Shown: one piece after another, positions 1 to 8,585 of the stretch
How positions within the stretch are numbered: position 1 is the stretch's first letter
How the letters are laid out: each line of letters starts with the position of its first letter
NCBI GenBank assembly: GCA_030608245.1
Contig: JAUWEO010000032.1
Span: 1-11,595, forward strand
Source: Candidatus Latescibacterota bacterium
GTDB taxonomy: Bacteria > Latescibacterota > MVCY01
Reading direction: 5' to 3'
DNA length: 11,595 bases
The notes under the pieces: generated by a model
Database searches by the model: none
The model's input: the letters and a program-made list of their open reading frames with translations, nothing else
What the model was told of the DNA's origin: nothing
Translations under genes and position numbers: made by a program

Positions 1-97
1 CTTGTTTTCTCAGACTGCCATATTCAGGAATCTTAAGTTCTTGGGCCAGTTTACCTAACTCGATTATGTTCATCGTCTTAAGTTTGACAATATCCAT
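1..97 (-). CDS. rho: Transcription termination factor Rho, N-terminal fragment (cut by window edge)
   Basis: Only the first 32 codons are in the window; the gene continues past position 1. The ATG is at 97-95, with a good ribosome binding site (GAGGAG, complement of 107-112) nine bases upstream. The peptide starts MDIVKLKTMNIIELGKLAQE and continues to a GSLRKQ motif at residues 27-32. This helix-rich pattern, ending in a Leu-Arg-Lys-Gln element, is typical of the Rho N-terminal domain, which precedes the RNA-binding and ATPase domains of the hexameric termination helicase. The gene lies downstream of tgt on the same strand, across a gap holding a hairpin repeat. The main alternative is another protein with a Rho N-terminal domain, since the diagnostic ATPase region is outside the window. 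Confidence 0.78.
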   Translation of the reverse strand, partial: MDIVKLKTMNIIELGKLAQELKIPEYGSLRKQ

Positions 98-122
98 AAG
101 GACCTTCTCCTCAAATTAATCA

Positions 123-194
123 GGACGCAGATTTTCGCTGATAACCGCAGAAAATAATATTTATAATCTTGACAATCTGCGTTTATCTGCGTCC
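123..194. repeat. Intergenic inverted repeat of the 'CGCAGAT' type
   Basis: GGACGCAGAT at 123-132 is a perfect 10-base inverted match to ATCTGCGTCC at 185-194. Further degenerate CGCAGA/TCTGCG units lie inside the arms (about 146-151 and 177-182). The element could fold into a long imperfect hairpin. Similar degenerate arrays of CGCAGA and CACAGAGAACACGG words are scattered between genes in many bacterial genomes; their function is unknown. Here the element lies in the rho leader, ending about ten bases before the rho ribosome binding site. Confidence 0.6.
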
Positions 195-286
195 AATAAA
201 TGGAAATCCTATTACGATAAATTAAAAATTACATTTGGAAAACACGGCGCACACAGCAATGGATTCAAAAAGGACACTTTAAAATT

Positions 287-304
287 GCCGGTGTATCTCC
301 CGGC
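287..304 (-). terminator. Weak hairpin after tgt, possible terminator or repeat remnant
   Basis: GCCGG (287-291) pairs with CCGGC (300-304) around an 8-base loop, about 30 bases past the tgt stop. On the minus strand it is followed by AATTTTAAAG rather than a clean U-run, so it would be a poor intrinsic terminator. The neighbouring TCTCTGTGGTTAAT (305-318) resembles the right end of the intergenic repeats seen elsewhere in the window, so the hairpin may simply be part of a decayed repeat copy. Confidence 0.25.
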
Positions 305-335
305 ATCTCTGTGGTTAATTGCGATTTTTGGGCAG

Positions 336-2214
<1,879 letters not shown>

Positions 2215-2219
2215 AATGA

Positions 2220-3263
2220 TCACACAATCAGCATCGCGTCCCCGAAGCTGAGAAAGCGATATTTTTTACGGATTGCTTCCTGATAGGTCTTCAGTATAAA
2301 TCTCCGCCGGACGAAGGCAGAGACCAACATCAGCAGCGTTGAGCGAGGCAGGTGGAAATTAGTCACCAAAGCATCCACCAGCTTGAACTGGTAGGGAGGG
2401 TAGATGAATTTCTCTGTCCACCCACTGCCTGATCTAAGCCCATAACAATTCCGTCCCGTTGACACCGCATTTGATTCCAGTGCCCTCACTGTGGTGGTCC
2501 CCACTGCGATGATTCTGCCCCCTTTTCTTCTGACTTGGTTGATTTTTTCAGCGGCCTCCTCGCTGATCCGGTAATATTCTGGCTCAATTTTGTGCTCTTC
2601 GGGGTTCTGCGCTGTTACCGGACGAAAGGTCCCTACTCCCACATGAAGCAGGATGGGAACAATCTCGACACCTTTGACCTGGAGGCTTTCCAGAAGGGAA
2701 CTGGTGAAGTGGAACCCGGCAGTGGGAGCGGCCACCGCGCCTGGGATGCGGGCATAGACAGTCTGATATTTCAGACTGTCTTCTGGCTCTGGTTCCCTGT
2801 GAATATAGGGCGGCAGAGGAACCTGGCCTAATCTCTGCAATTCAGTATCTATATTCCCTTTTTTGGCGAACCTGACCACACGGCTCCCCTCGGCTGTGCG
2901 CTGCAGGACCTCACATTTTAGTTCCCCTTGGCCAAAGAGAATCACCGTGCCTACCGATATCCTTCTACCAGGCCTAACCAGAGCCTGCCAGGTGTCCGCC
3001 TCCATCTGGCGAGTCAAGAAGATCTCAACCCTGCCACCAGAACCCTCTTTCTGCCCCAAAAGCCGAGCAGGTAAAACCCTGGTCTCGTTGATCACTAAGC
3101 AATCTCCCCGTCTCAGATATTCCAGGATCTGCTTGAATTGGCGGTGTTCTATACTGGCAGTGGCCCTGTGCAAGACCATCAGCCGGGATCGATCCCGTTG
3201 CGGCAAGGGACGCTGAGCGATTAGCTCCTGGGGAAGGTGGTAATCATAATCAGACAATTTCAT
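2220..3263 (-). CDS. queA: S-adenosylmethionine:tRNA ribosyltransferase-isomerase
   Basis: Transfers and isomerises the ribosyl group of SAM onto preQ1-modified tRNA to form epoxyqueuosine, the step after TGT. At 347 residues it has family length. Signature segments run in order: DYDYHLPQELIAQ (5-17), RDRSRLMVL (23-31), NETRVLPARL (59-68), YQTVYARIPGAVAAPTAGFH (166-185), LLHVGVGTFRPV (205-216), GTTTVRALES (255-264) and TNFHLPRSTLLMLVSAF (301-317). The ATG at 3263 is the only sensible start and gives the usual MKLSDYDY N-terminus, although no clear Shine-Dalgarno sequence precedes it. It follows the DUF2905 gene by 27 bases and its TGA overlaps the GTG alternative start of ispD. Confidence 0.97.
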   Translation of the reverse strand: MKLSDYDYHLPQELIAQRPLPQRDRSRLMVLHRATASIEHRQFKQILEYLRRGDCLVINETRVLPARLLGQKEGSGGRVEIFLTRQMEADTWQALVRPGRRISVGTVILFGQGELKCEVLQRTAEGSRVVRFAKKGNIDTELQRLGQVPLPPYIHREPEPEDSLKYQTVYARIPGAVAAPTAGFHFTSSLLESLQVKGVEIVPILLHVGVGTFRPVTAQNPEEHKIEPEYYRISEEAAEKINQVRRKGGRIIAVGTTTVRALESNAVSTGRNCYGLRSGSGWTEKFIYPPYQFKLVDALVTNFHLPRSTLLMLVSAFVRRRFILKTYQEAIRKKYRFLSFGDAMLIV

Positions 3264-3290
3264 ATTGTTCAGTATTCGTCGAGAATAGCT

Positions 3291-3515
3291 TCATCTTCGC
3301 CAGAATAGGTTCAGGAGAATAGTGATAATTACACTCAACACAAGGCAGGTGATAACAGGGAAGTAAAAACTGAGATGCCCTTTTCTGATAAAGATATCCC
3401 CGGGCAACCTGCCCAGAAAAGGTATCCTGTCAACAAAGGTGATGAAGATTCCGGCCGCCACTAACAGGATTCCTGCTCTGATTATGAATTTCCCTATGGC
3501 GGATAAGTCGAACAT
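3291..3515 (-). CDS. DUF2905 family small membrane protein
   Basis: A 74-residue protein with two predicted membrane segments (about 10-28 and 48-70) joined by a conserved loop containing DRIPFLGRLPGDI (29-41). This matches the DUF2905 family, whose biochemical role is unknown. In other bacteria members often sit between ruvB and queA, and here too the gene is directly upstream of queA. The ATG at 3515 has a strong ribosome binding site (GGAGGT, complement of 3524-3529) at 8-base spacing, and a near-consensus promoter lies just upstream. It is therefore the first gene of the leftward queA-ispD-tgt operon. No ruv genes are present in this window. Confidence 0.88.
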   Translation of the reverse strand: MFDLSAIGKFIIRAGILLVAAGIFITFVDRIPFLGRLPGDIFIRKGHLSFYFPVITCLVLSVIITILLNLFWRR

Positions 3516-3553
3516 CCACTTTCACCTCCGGATATAATTCTTTAGTCTCCATA

Positions 3554-3582
3554 ATCATAACTAAATTCTCCTATTTTGTCAA
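3554..3582 (-). promoter_or_regulatory. Sigma-70 type promoter for the DUF2905-queA-ispD-tgt operon
   Basis: On the minus strand TTGACA (complement of 3577-3582) and TATGAT (complement of 3554-3559) are separated by exactly 17 bases. Transcription would start near 3547, leaving a leader of about 30 bases with the DUF2905 ribosome binding site. The -35 box is perfect and the -10 box has one mismatch. Confidence 0.82.
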
Positions 3583-3904
3583 CCCTTTTCTGAGGCCGCT
3601 TCGCCTTAACCAAAGACCTCTGAAATTATGTAGTTCCGATGATAGTTGTCGGTAGTCTACTCAAAGATATCGAAAGATCGATCAATTCATTGAATAGCAC
3701 CAAGAATACCGGAACTCTTTATGTTCTCTTCGACTATACCAAAATACAAGTGCACCGGACTATTGATAACAGACAAGGGGCAGTACATTTTTGTCTTGCC
3801 TTCTGTTGAGGAAACTGCTAAATTTAAAATAAACATTTGTCCAGGAGCTGCCCTTTCCCCTAAGCTGGCATAAAGCGTGCAACTACCATCCTTTCCATTT
3901 TCAC
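3583..3904. other. Divergent intergenic region without a supported gene
   Basis: This stretch separates the leftward queA operon from the rightward UbiA gene. I see no recognisable gene. Three short overlapping frames are open: plus 3639-3809 (56 residues, ATG, starts MIVVGSLLKDIERS), plus 3721-3873 (50 residues, ATG, starts MFSSTIPKYKCTG) and minus 3687-3917 (76 residues, GTG start). None has a clear ribosome binding site or a family I recognise. An imperfect hairpin is possible at 3630-3660 (GTAG/CTAC and CCGA/TCGG pairs). A decayed gene or a small unknown protein cannot be excluded. No good promoter for the UbiA gene is obvious. Confidence 0.5.
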
Positions 3905-3906
3905 TT

Positions 3907-3914
3907 GAGGAGGT
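3907..3914 (+). promoter_or_regulatory. Ribosome binding site that argues for an ATT start of the UbiA gene
   Basis: GAGGAGGT is a near-perfect Shine-Dalgarno sequence. Its GGAGG core ends at 3913, six bases before an in-frame ATT at 3920-3922. The only in-frame conventional start nearby, TTG at 3905, overlaps this site and has no binding site of its own upstream. Confidence 0.7.
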
Positions 3915-3919
3915 CACAC

Positions 3920-4765
3920 ATTACGCTCCGCAGTCTTTCAGCTTATTTAGCTCTGCTACGTCCTGTTAACTGTGTCATCGTCTCTGGCTCGGTCTTTGTT
4001 GGTGCTTTCATAGCCGGGCTTTCAGAAAACTTATTGACTGTTCTGGCGGCTGGGTTATCTGCTGCCCTTATCGCCGGAGGGGCAAACGGAATCAACGACT
4101 TCTATGACGCTGCCATCGATAGGGTCAACAAGCCCTGGCGCCCTATCCCCTCCGGGCGAGTAGGGGAAAGAGAGGCATTCGTCTGGTCAACCTGTCTTCT
4201 GGTTCTGGGCGTGGCAGTGGGCGGCATAGCGGGTGATTTGTTACTATTTGTCGCCCTGGGAGCAGCAATATCAGTCTTCCTTTACAGTTTCTGGTTGAAA
4301 CGGACTCCATTCTGGGGAAACCTAACAGTCAGTCTCCTCTGCGGATTGGCTTTTGTTTACGGAGGCATAGGTGTCGGTAATCCAAAAGCATGCTTGATCC
4401 CAGCCTGGCTGGCCTTCTTGTTCCACTTGGGACGTGAAATCATCAAAGACGCCCAGGACTGCCAGGCAGATGCTTCGGCAGGGGCCTCAACTCTCCCTGT
4501 TCGCTTTGGTCTGAAGACAGCCTTGAGGACAACAACGGCCGTTTACGCAATGCTAGTTGCAACTCTGTTCCTTCCTTATTTATTCGACATTTACCACCGG
4601 CTTTATCTTCTTACCATCTGTGTCGGCGTTGTTCCTGTCCTCTGTTATGTCATCTGGTCAATGTGGCGAGACCACTCTTCCCGAAATCTAAGTAGGCTAA
4701 GCAATCTACTTAAGTTAGATATGGCAGTTGGCCTTCTGGCCATCCTTTTGGGAACTAAATTTTAG
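3920..4765 (+). CDS. UbiA-family prenyltransferase, digeranylgeranylglyceryl phosphate synthase-like
   Basis: Integral membrane prenyltransferase that moves a polyprenyl group from its diphosphate to an acceptor. The 281-residue hydrophobic protein has the two Asp-rich motifs of UbiA enzymes: NGINDFYDAAID with the following NKPWRPIPSGR (residues 56-80), and REIIKDAQDCQAD (172-184). The NKPxRPIPSG and REIIKDxxD versions resemble archaeal-type DGGGP synthases and their bacterial homologues more than UbiA or MenA of quinone synthesis, but the acceptor cannot be fixed from sequence. The start is set at ATT 3920 from the ribosome binding site; the alternative is TTG at 3905 (five more residues, MRRSH). 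The next conventional start lies well inside the first membrane region. It stands alone, three bases before the hrcA promoter. Confidence 0.85.
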   Translation: MTLRSLSAYLALLRPVNCVIVSGSVFVGAFIAGLSENLLTVLAAGLSAALIAGGANGINDFYDAAIDRVNKPWRPIPSGRVGEREAFVWSTCLLVLGVAVGGIAGDLLLFVALGAAISVFLYSFWLKRTPFWGNLTVSLLCGLAFVYGGIGVGNPKACLIPAWLAFLFHLGREIIKDAQDCQADASAGASTLPVRFGLKTALRTTTAVYAMLVATLFLPYLFDIYHRLYLLTICVGVVPVLCYVIWSMWRDHSSRNLSRLSNLLKLDMAVGLLAILLGTKF

Positions 4766-4767
4766 GC

Positions 4768-4796
4768 TTGACAAAAACAACTGCATTCATTATATA
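4768..4796 (+). promoter_or_regulatory. Sigma-70 type promoter of the hrcA-grpE-dnaK operon
   Basis: TTGACA (4768-4773) and TATATA (4791-4796) are spaced by 17 bases. The expected start point, about 4803, falls inside the CIRCE operator directly downstream, the normal layout for an HrcA-repressed promoter. The -35 box begins just after the UbiA stop codon. Confidence 0.82.
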
Positions 4797-4798
4797 TT

Positions 4799-4825
4799 TT
4801 AGCAATCTTCAAACAAGAGTGCTAA
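4799..4825 (+). promoter_or_regulatory. CIRCE operator (HrcA binding site)
   Basis: The arms TTAGCAATC (4799-4807) and GAGTGCTAA (4817-4825) are separated by nine bases, as in the CIRCE consensus TTAGCACTC-N9-GAGTGCTAA. Only one position differs (A for C at 4805), which breaks one base pair of the palindrome. It overlaps the predicted transcription start and ends three bases before the hrcA ribosome binding site. HrcA, stabilised by GroE in known systems, would repress here until heat or misfolded protein releases it. Confidence 0.92.
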
Positions 4826-4841
4826 TCGAGGTGATAAAACT

Positions 4842-5918
4842 ATGGAGACATTGAGTCAGAGAGAACGCGATGTTCTTCAGAGTCTTATTCAAATCCACAT
4901 AGCCATGGCCGTACCGGTCAGTTCTCAAGCGATCTGCAGAAGGCATCTCTTCGAAGTGAGCCCGGCTACTGTTCGAAACACTATGATGGACCTGGAAAAA
5001 AAGGGATTTCTTCATCAACCTCATACCTCTGCGGGCAGGGAACCAACCGACAAGGGTTACCGGTATTATGTAGACTCTCTGATGAAACGAGAGGCTCTTA
5101 CCTCTGAGGAAAAACAGCTATTAAGAGACAAATTCCATTCACACCTTAAGGATAGAGATACCGAGTATGTTTTCAATGAAATCTCCAGAACAATAGCTCA
5201 ATTGTCGCACCAATTGGGGATTGTTCTCTTCCCCCGGTTTGAAGAGGGCATTCTACAGAAGCTGGAATTGGTTCCATTGGATAGAAAGAGGGTGCTGGTG
5301 ATAATCACCGTAACCTCTGGGTTGATCAAGACCATAACTGTGGAGATCAACAGACCCAGTAAATTCTCCAATGGCAAAAACAAAAGCTTCATCTCGCGGA
5401 AGAAACTAAAGGAAGCCTGTCAGTTGTTAAATGAACGGTTAAGCGGACTCTCTATCAAAGAGATACGCCAGTCTATCCAGCGAAGATTGGGATATTCCCC
5501 CCAAAGGGCCCCTGAGCTATTTGACTTCTTTATCGAAGAGGCCAATACCATCTTCCGATTCAACTCTCCTCGGGAGCTTTTCCTGGAAGGGAGAACCAAT
5601 ATTATGCTGCAACCTGAGTTCGAGGACCACCACAGACTGGCTCAGTTGATGGAGTTCTTAGATAAACGAGAAAGCGTCATCAGCCTGTTGAACCGGCAAG
5701 CTCGAAAACAGGGGGTGGTGGTGTCCATCGGCAGTGAAAATGCCCTCTCTCAGATGCAGACTTGCAGTTTAGTGACTTCCACTTATAACATCGGGGATTT
5801 GTGGGGAACTGTGGGAATGATCGGCCCCACCAGAATGAGGTATTCAAAGTATATCTCCTTGTTGGAATACACAGCAAAGTTGATGAATGAACTATTGACT
5901 GAATACTACCTCGCCTAA
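4842..5918 (+). CDS. hrcA: Heat-inducible transcription repressor HrcA
   Basis: Dimeric repressor of chaperone operons that binds CIRCE elements. The 358-residue protein is slightly longer than many HrcA proteins (about 340). Residues 1-80 form the winged-helix DNA-binding domain, with the hallmark segment SPATVRNTMMDLEKKGFLHQ (40-59) followed by PHTSAGREPTDKGYRYYVD (60-78). The GAF-like and dimerisation part follows, closing with GTVGMIGPTRMRYSKY (322-337), the conserved C-terminal signature. The ATG at 4842 has GAGGTGAT at 4828-4835, six bases upstream. It is the first gene of the operon with grpE and dnaK and lies just behind its own CIRCE site, so it is autoregulated. Confidence 0.97.
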   Translation: METLSQRERDVLQSLIQIHIAMAVPVSSQAICRRHLFEVSPATVRNTMMDLEKKGFLHQPHTSAGREPTDKGYRYYVDSLMKREALTSEEKQLLRDKFHSHLKDRDTEYVFNEISRTIAQLSHQLGIVLFPRFEEGILQKLELVPLDRKRVLVIITVTSGLIKTITVEINRPSKFSNGKNKSFISRKKLKEACQLLNERLSGLSIKEIRQSIQRRLGYSPQRAPELFDFFIEEANTIFRFNSPRELFLEGRTNIMLQPEFEDHHRLAQLMEFLDKRESVISLLNRQARKQGVVVSIGSENALSQMQTCSLVTSTYNIGDLWGTVGMIGPTRMRYSKYISLLEYTAKLMNELLTEYYLA

Positions 5919-5954
5919 TGGTACTTGAAAGCCCTAAGATTGCAGAAAAGGGAC

Positions 5955-5992
5955 CACAGAACCGCGGAACAAAAAATACTTGATTCTCTGTG
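5955..5992. repeat. Degenerate intergenic repeat between hrcA and grpE
   Basis: CACAGA (5955-5960) and TCTGTG (5987-5992) form the ends of a short inverted repeat. The left arm continues ACCGCGGAA and the right arm is preceded by GATTC and followed by ATTAGG. These words resemble the CACAGAGAACACGG / TCTCTGTGGTTAA type repeats at 305-318 and 10509-10571. The copy is decayed and lies within the 121-base gap of the heat-shock operon. Confidence 0.4.
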
Positions 5993-6039
5993 ATTAGGTT
6001 TTTGGCAACGTTCTTAACCAAACAGGAGAGAAAGCCGAA

Positions 6040-6579
6040 ATGGAAGAGGCAAAAAAGGCTCAGATTACAAAACACCGGAGTGAGTCGAGAAAAAAGGCCG
6101 CGAAAAAGACCTCAGAGAAGACTAAGCTAAGAGAAGAGTTGCAGAAAAAAGAAACAGAGCTGAGTCTCAAACAGGAACAACTACTGAGAGTAGCAGCAGA
6201 ATTTGATAATTACAAGAAGAGAGTTACCCGGGATTTTGCTGACTTGATTAAAACCGCAAATGAGAATCTGATCAAACAGCTGCTTCCTGTGCTGGATAAC
6301 CTGGAAAGGGCCTTAGATCACAGCAAAACAGACAGCAACTCGAATTCTCTGCATGAAGGTGTGGAAATGATCTTTGGACAGCTCTTAGAAATATTGGGCA
6401 AGGAAAGGCTGAAGCCTCTCGAGGCAGTTGGTAAATCCTTTGATCCCCATCTCCATGAGGCAGTAATGCAAATAGAAGATGACAAACATCCATCAGGCAC
6501 CGTAGTAAATGAGATAGAGAAGGGCTACATGTTGAACGACAAAGTTCTCAGACATACCAAAGTGGCAGTTAACAAATAA
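6040..6579 (+). CDS. grpE: Nucleotide exchange factor GrpE
   Basis: Dimeric cochaperone that releases ADP from DnaK. The 179-residue protein starts with a Lys/Glu-rich tail and a long coiled-coil helix (about 25-70) containing [18 protein letters not shown] (48-65). It continues with [12 protein letters not shown] (81-92) and ends with the beta domain that contacts Dna[12 protein letters not shown] (134-144), [20 protein letters not shown] (153-172) and TKVAV. The ATG at 6040 has GGAG at 6025-6028, eleven bases upstream. The stop lies 14 bases before dnaK, whose ribosome binding site overlaps the last bases. Confidence 0.96.
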   Translation: MEEAKKAQITKHRSESRKKAAKKTSEKTKLREELQKKETELSLKQEQLLRVAAEFDNYKKRVTRDFADLIKTANENLIKQLLPVLDNLERALDHSKTDSNSNSLHEGVEMIFGQLLEILGKERLKPLEAVGKSFDPHLHEAVMQIEDDKHPSGTVVNEIEKGYMLNDKVLRHTKVAVNK

Positions 6580-6593
6580 GGAGGGATATTACA

Positions 6594-8510
6594 ATGGGTA
6601 AGGTAATTGGGATAGATTTAGGCACTACAAACTCATGCGTAGCAGTGATGGAAGGCAAGGATGTGACAGTTATTCCCAATGCAGAAGGAAACAGAACAAC
6701 ACCTTCGGTAGTGGCGTTCACTAAGGATGGCGAACGACTCGTCGCAGGAGCTGCTAAAAGGCAGGCCATAACCAATTCTGAAAACACCGTATTTTCTATC
6801 AAGAGACTTATGGGCAGAAAATACAGCGAGGTAGCTGCAGAAAGGAAATTAGTGCCTTACAAAGTGGTTGAGGCCCCCAATGGTGATGTCAAGGTAGTGG
6901 CTAGTGGTAAGGAATATGGACCTCCAGAGATATCAGCTATGATATTGCAGGCGATGAAAAAAACGGCTGCGGACTATTTGGGAGAAGATGTGAAACAGGC
7001 AGTGATCACTGTGCCTGCTTATTTCAACGATTCCCAGCGCCAGGCTACCAAGGACGCCGGCATCGTTGCCGGTCTGGACGTACTGCGGATCATCAATGAG
7101 CCCACCGCTGCCTCTCTGGCTTACGGTCTGGAGAAAAAAGGAGGCGAAAAGATCGCCGTCTTCGACCTCGGTGGTGGCACCTTCGACATCTCCATCCTTG
7201 AACTCGGTGAGGGCGTCTTTGAAGTTCTCTCCACTAACGGAGACACCCATCTGGGAGGAGACGACCTCGACCAACGGGTCATCGACTGGATGGCCGAGGA
7301 ATTCCGAAAAGAGCAGGGAATCGATCTCAGAAAAGACAAAATGGCACTGCAGCGATTGAAAGAGGCCGCCGAAAAAGCCAAGTGTGAGCTGTCCACAACC
7401 CTACAGACCACCATTAACCTCCCTTTCATTACCGCAGACCAGGCAGGGCCCAAGCACCTCAATATGACCTTAACCAGAGCAAAACTGGAACAGTTAGTAG
7501 ACGATTTAGTCCAGAGGACTGTTGAACCTTGCCGGCAGGCATTGAAAGATGCTAAACTCACCCCTGCAGACATCAATGAGGCCATATTGGTGGGAGGAGC
7601 AACCCGTATGCCTGTCGTACAGGAAACAGTAAAGCAACTGTTTAACAAAACTCCCAACAAGAGCGTCAATCCCGATGAAGCAGTGGCTATAGGAGCAGCT
7701 ATCCAGGCGGCTGTCTTGTCCGGCGAGGTTAAGGATGTATTATTACTGGATGTAACCCCGCTCTCCTTAGGGATCGAGACCTTAGGCAATGTGATGACCA
7801 GACTGATAGAAAGAAACACTACTATCCCTACCCGAAAGAGTCAGGTCTTCAGCACTGCGGCGGACAATCAGACAGCGGTGAACATCCATGTGCTGCAAGG
7901 AGAACGGGCAATGGCCATTGACAACCGTACCTTAGGCAGATTTGATTTGGTGGGAATTCCGCCCGCTCCCCGAGGCATTCCCCAAATCGAGGTCGCCTTT
8001 GACATCGACGCCAACGGCATCGTTCATGTCTCCGCAAAGGATATGGCAACGGGAAAAGAACAAAGCATCAAGATCCAGGCCTCCAGTGGACTCTCCGAAC
8101 AAGAGATAGACAAGATGGCTCAAGATGCCCAGGCCCACGCTGAAGAGGATAAGGAGAAAAAAGAACTGGTGGAGGCAAGAAATCAAGCCGATCAACTGGT
8201 CTACACCACCGAGAAGAGCCTCAAAGAATACGGCGATAAGGTCTCAGAGGAAGAGAAGAATACGATCAACGAGGCGGTGGAGAATCTGAAAAAGGTGCTG
8301 GAAAGTTCCGATGTTCAGATAATTCGAGATGCGATGGAACAGGTTACCCAGGCCTCTCATAAGATAGCTGAGGAGATGTACAAGAAGGCAGCAGAACAAC
8401 AGGCGCAGGCTGGACCTCAGCCTGAAACCGAGACTAAAACCGAAGAGAAGAAGGAAGGTGAAGGCCCGGTAGAGGCTGACTACGAGGTTGTAGACGACGA
8501 CAAAAAGTGA
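6594..8510 (+). CDS. dnaK: Molecular chaperone DnaK (Hsp70)
   Basis: ATP-dependent Hsp70 chaperone of the cytosol. The 638-residue protein is full length. It shows the phosphate-1 motif [10 protein letters not shown] (5-14), catalytic Lys70 in [24 protein letters not shown] (142-156), phosphate-2 [10 protein letters not shown] (191-200), the adenosine motif LVGGATRMP (332-340) and the allosteric linker [13 protein letters not shown] (381-393). The substrate-binding and lid domains follow, with a Gln/Glu-rich tail ending [15 protein letters not shown] (6580-6585) lies eight bases before the ATG. It is the third gene of the CIRCE-controlled operon; dnaJ is not next. Codon use changes within the gene: isoleucine is mostly ATA/ATT up to about 6960 but only ATC across about 7023-7345. 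A strong terminator follows the stop. Confidence 0.99.
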   Translation: MGKVIGIDLGTTNSCVAVMEGKDVTVIPNAEGNRTTPSVVAFTKDGERLVAGAAKRQAITNSENTVFSIKRLMGRKYSEVAAERKLVPYKVVEAPNGDVKVVASGKEYGPPEISAMILQAMKKTAADYLGEDVKQAVITVPAYFNDSQRQATKDAGIVAGLDVLRIINEPTAASLAYGLEKKGGEKIAVFDLGGGTFDISILELGEGVFEVLSTNGDTHLGGDDLDQRVIDWMAEEFRKEQGIDLRKDKMALQRLKEAAEKAKCELSTTLQTTINLPFITADQAGPKHLNMTLTRAKLEQLVDDLVQRTVEPCRQALKDAKLTPADINEAILVGGATRMPVVQETVKQLFNKTPNKSVNPDEAVAIGAAIQAAVLSGEVKDVLLLDVTPLSLGIETLGNVMTRLIERNTTIPTRKSQVFSTAADNQTAVNIHVLQGERAMAIDNRTLGRFDLVGIPPAPRGIPQIEVAFDIDANGIVHVSAKDMATGKEQSIKIQASSGLSEQEIDKMAQDAQAHAEEDKEKKELVEARNQADQLVYTTEKSLKEYGDKVSEEEKNTINEAVENLKKVLESSDVQIIRDAMEQVTQASHKIAEEMYKKAAEQQAQAGPQPETETKTEEKKEGEGPVEADYEVVDDDKK

Positions 8511-8520
8511 ACAGACTCAG

Positions 8521-8557
8521 GCCCCAGCTTTTCCAATAAGAGAGGCTGGGGCTTTTT
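8521..8557 (+). terminator. Intrinsic terminator after dnaK
   Basis: GCCCCAGC (8521-8528) pairs perfectly with GCTGGGGC (8545-8552) around a 16-base loop, and TTTTT follows at 8553-8557. It begins ten bases after the dnaK stop and should end the hrcA-grpE-dnaK transcript. The next gene starts only 28 bases after the T-run. Confidence 0.92.
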
Positions 8558-8585
8558 AATGCCACAACCACAGGAGTGAAACACC

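Noticed and set aside
3687..3917. Minus-strand 76-codon frame starting at GTG between the divergent operons
   Set aside because: Its start overlaps the UbiA ribosome binding site region, it lacks a Shine-Dalgarno sequence, and two plus-strand frames compete for the same bases. It is kept only as part of the intergenic description.
7121..7819. Long minus-strand open frame (232 codons) antisense to dnaK
   Set aside because: It lies wholly within dnaK, has no family resemblance, and is rich in Ser, Pro, Arg and Cys as expected from a reverse reading. Long antisense frames in dnaK are a well-known artefact of its codon bias.
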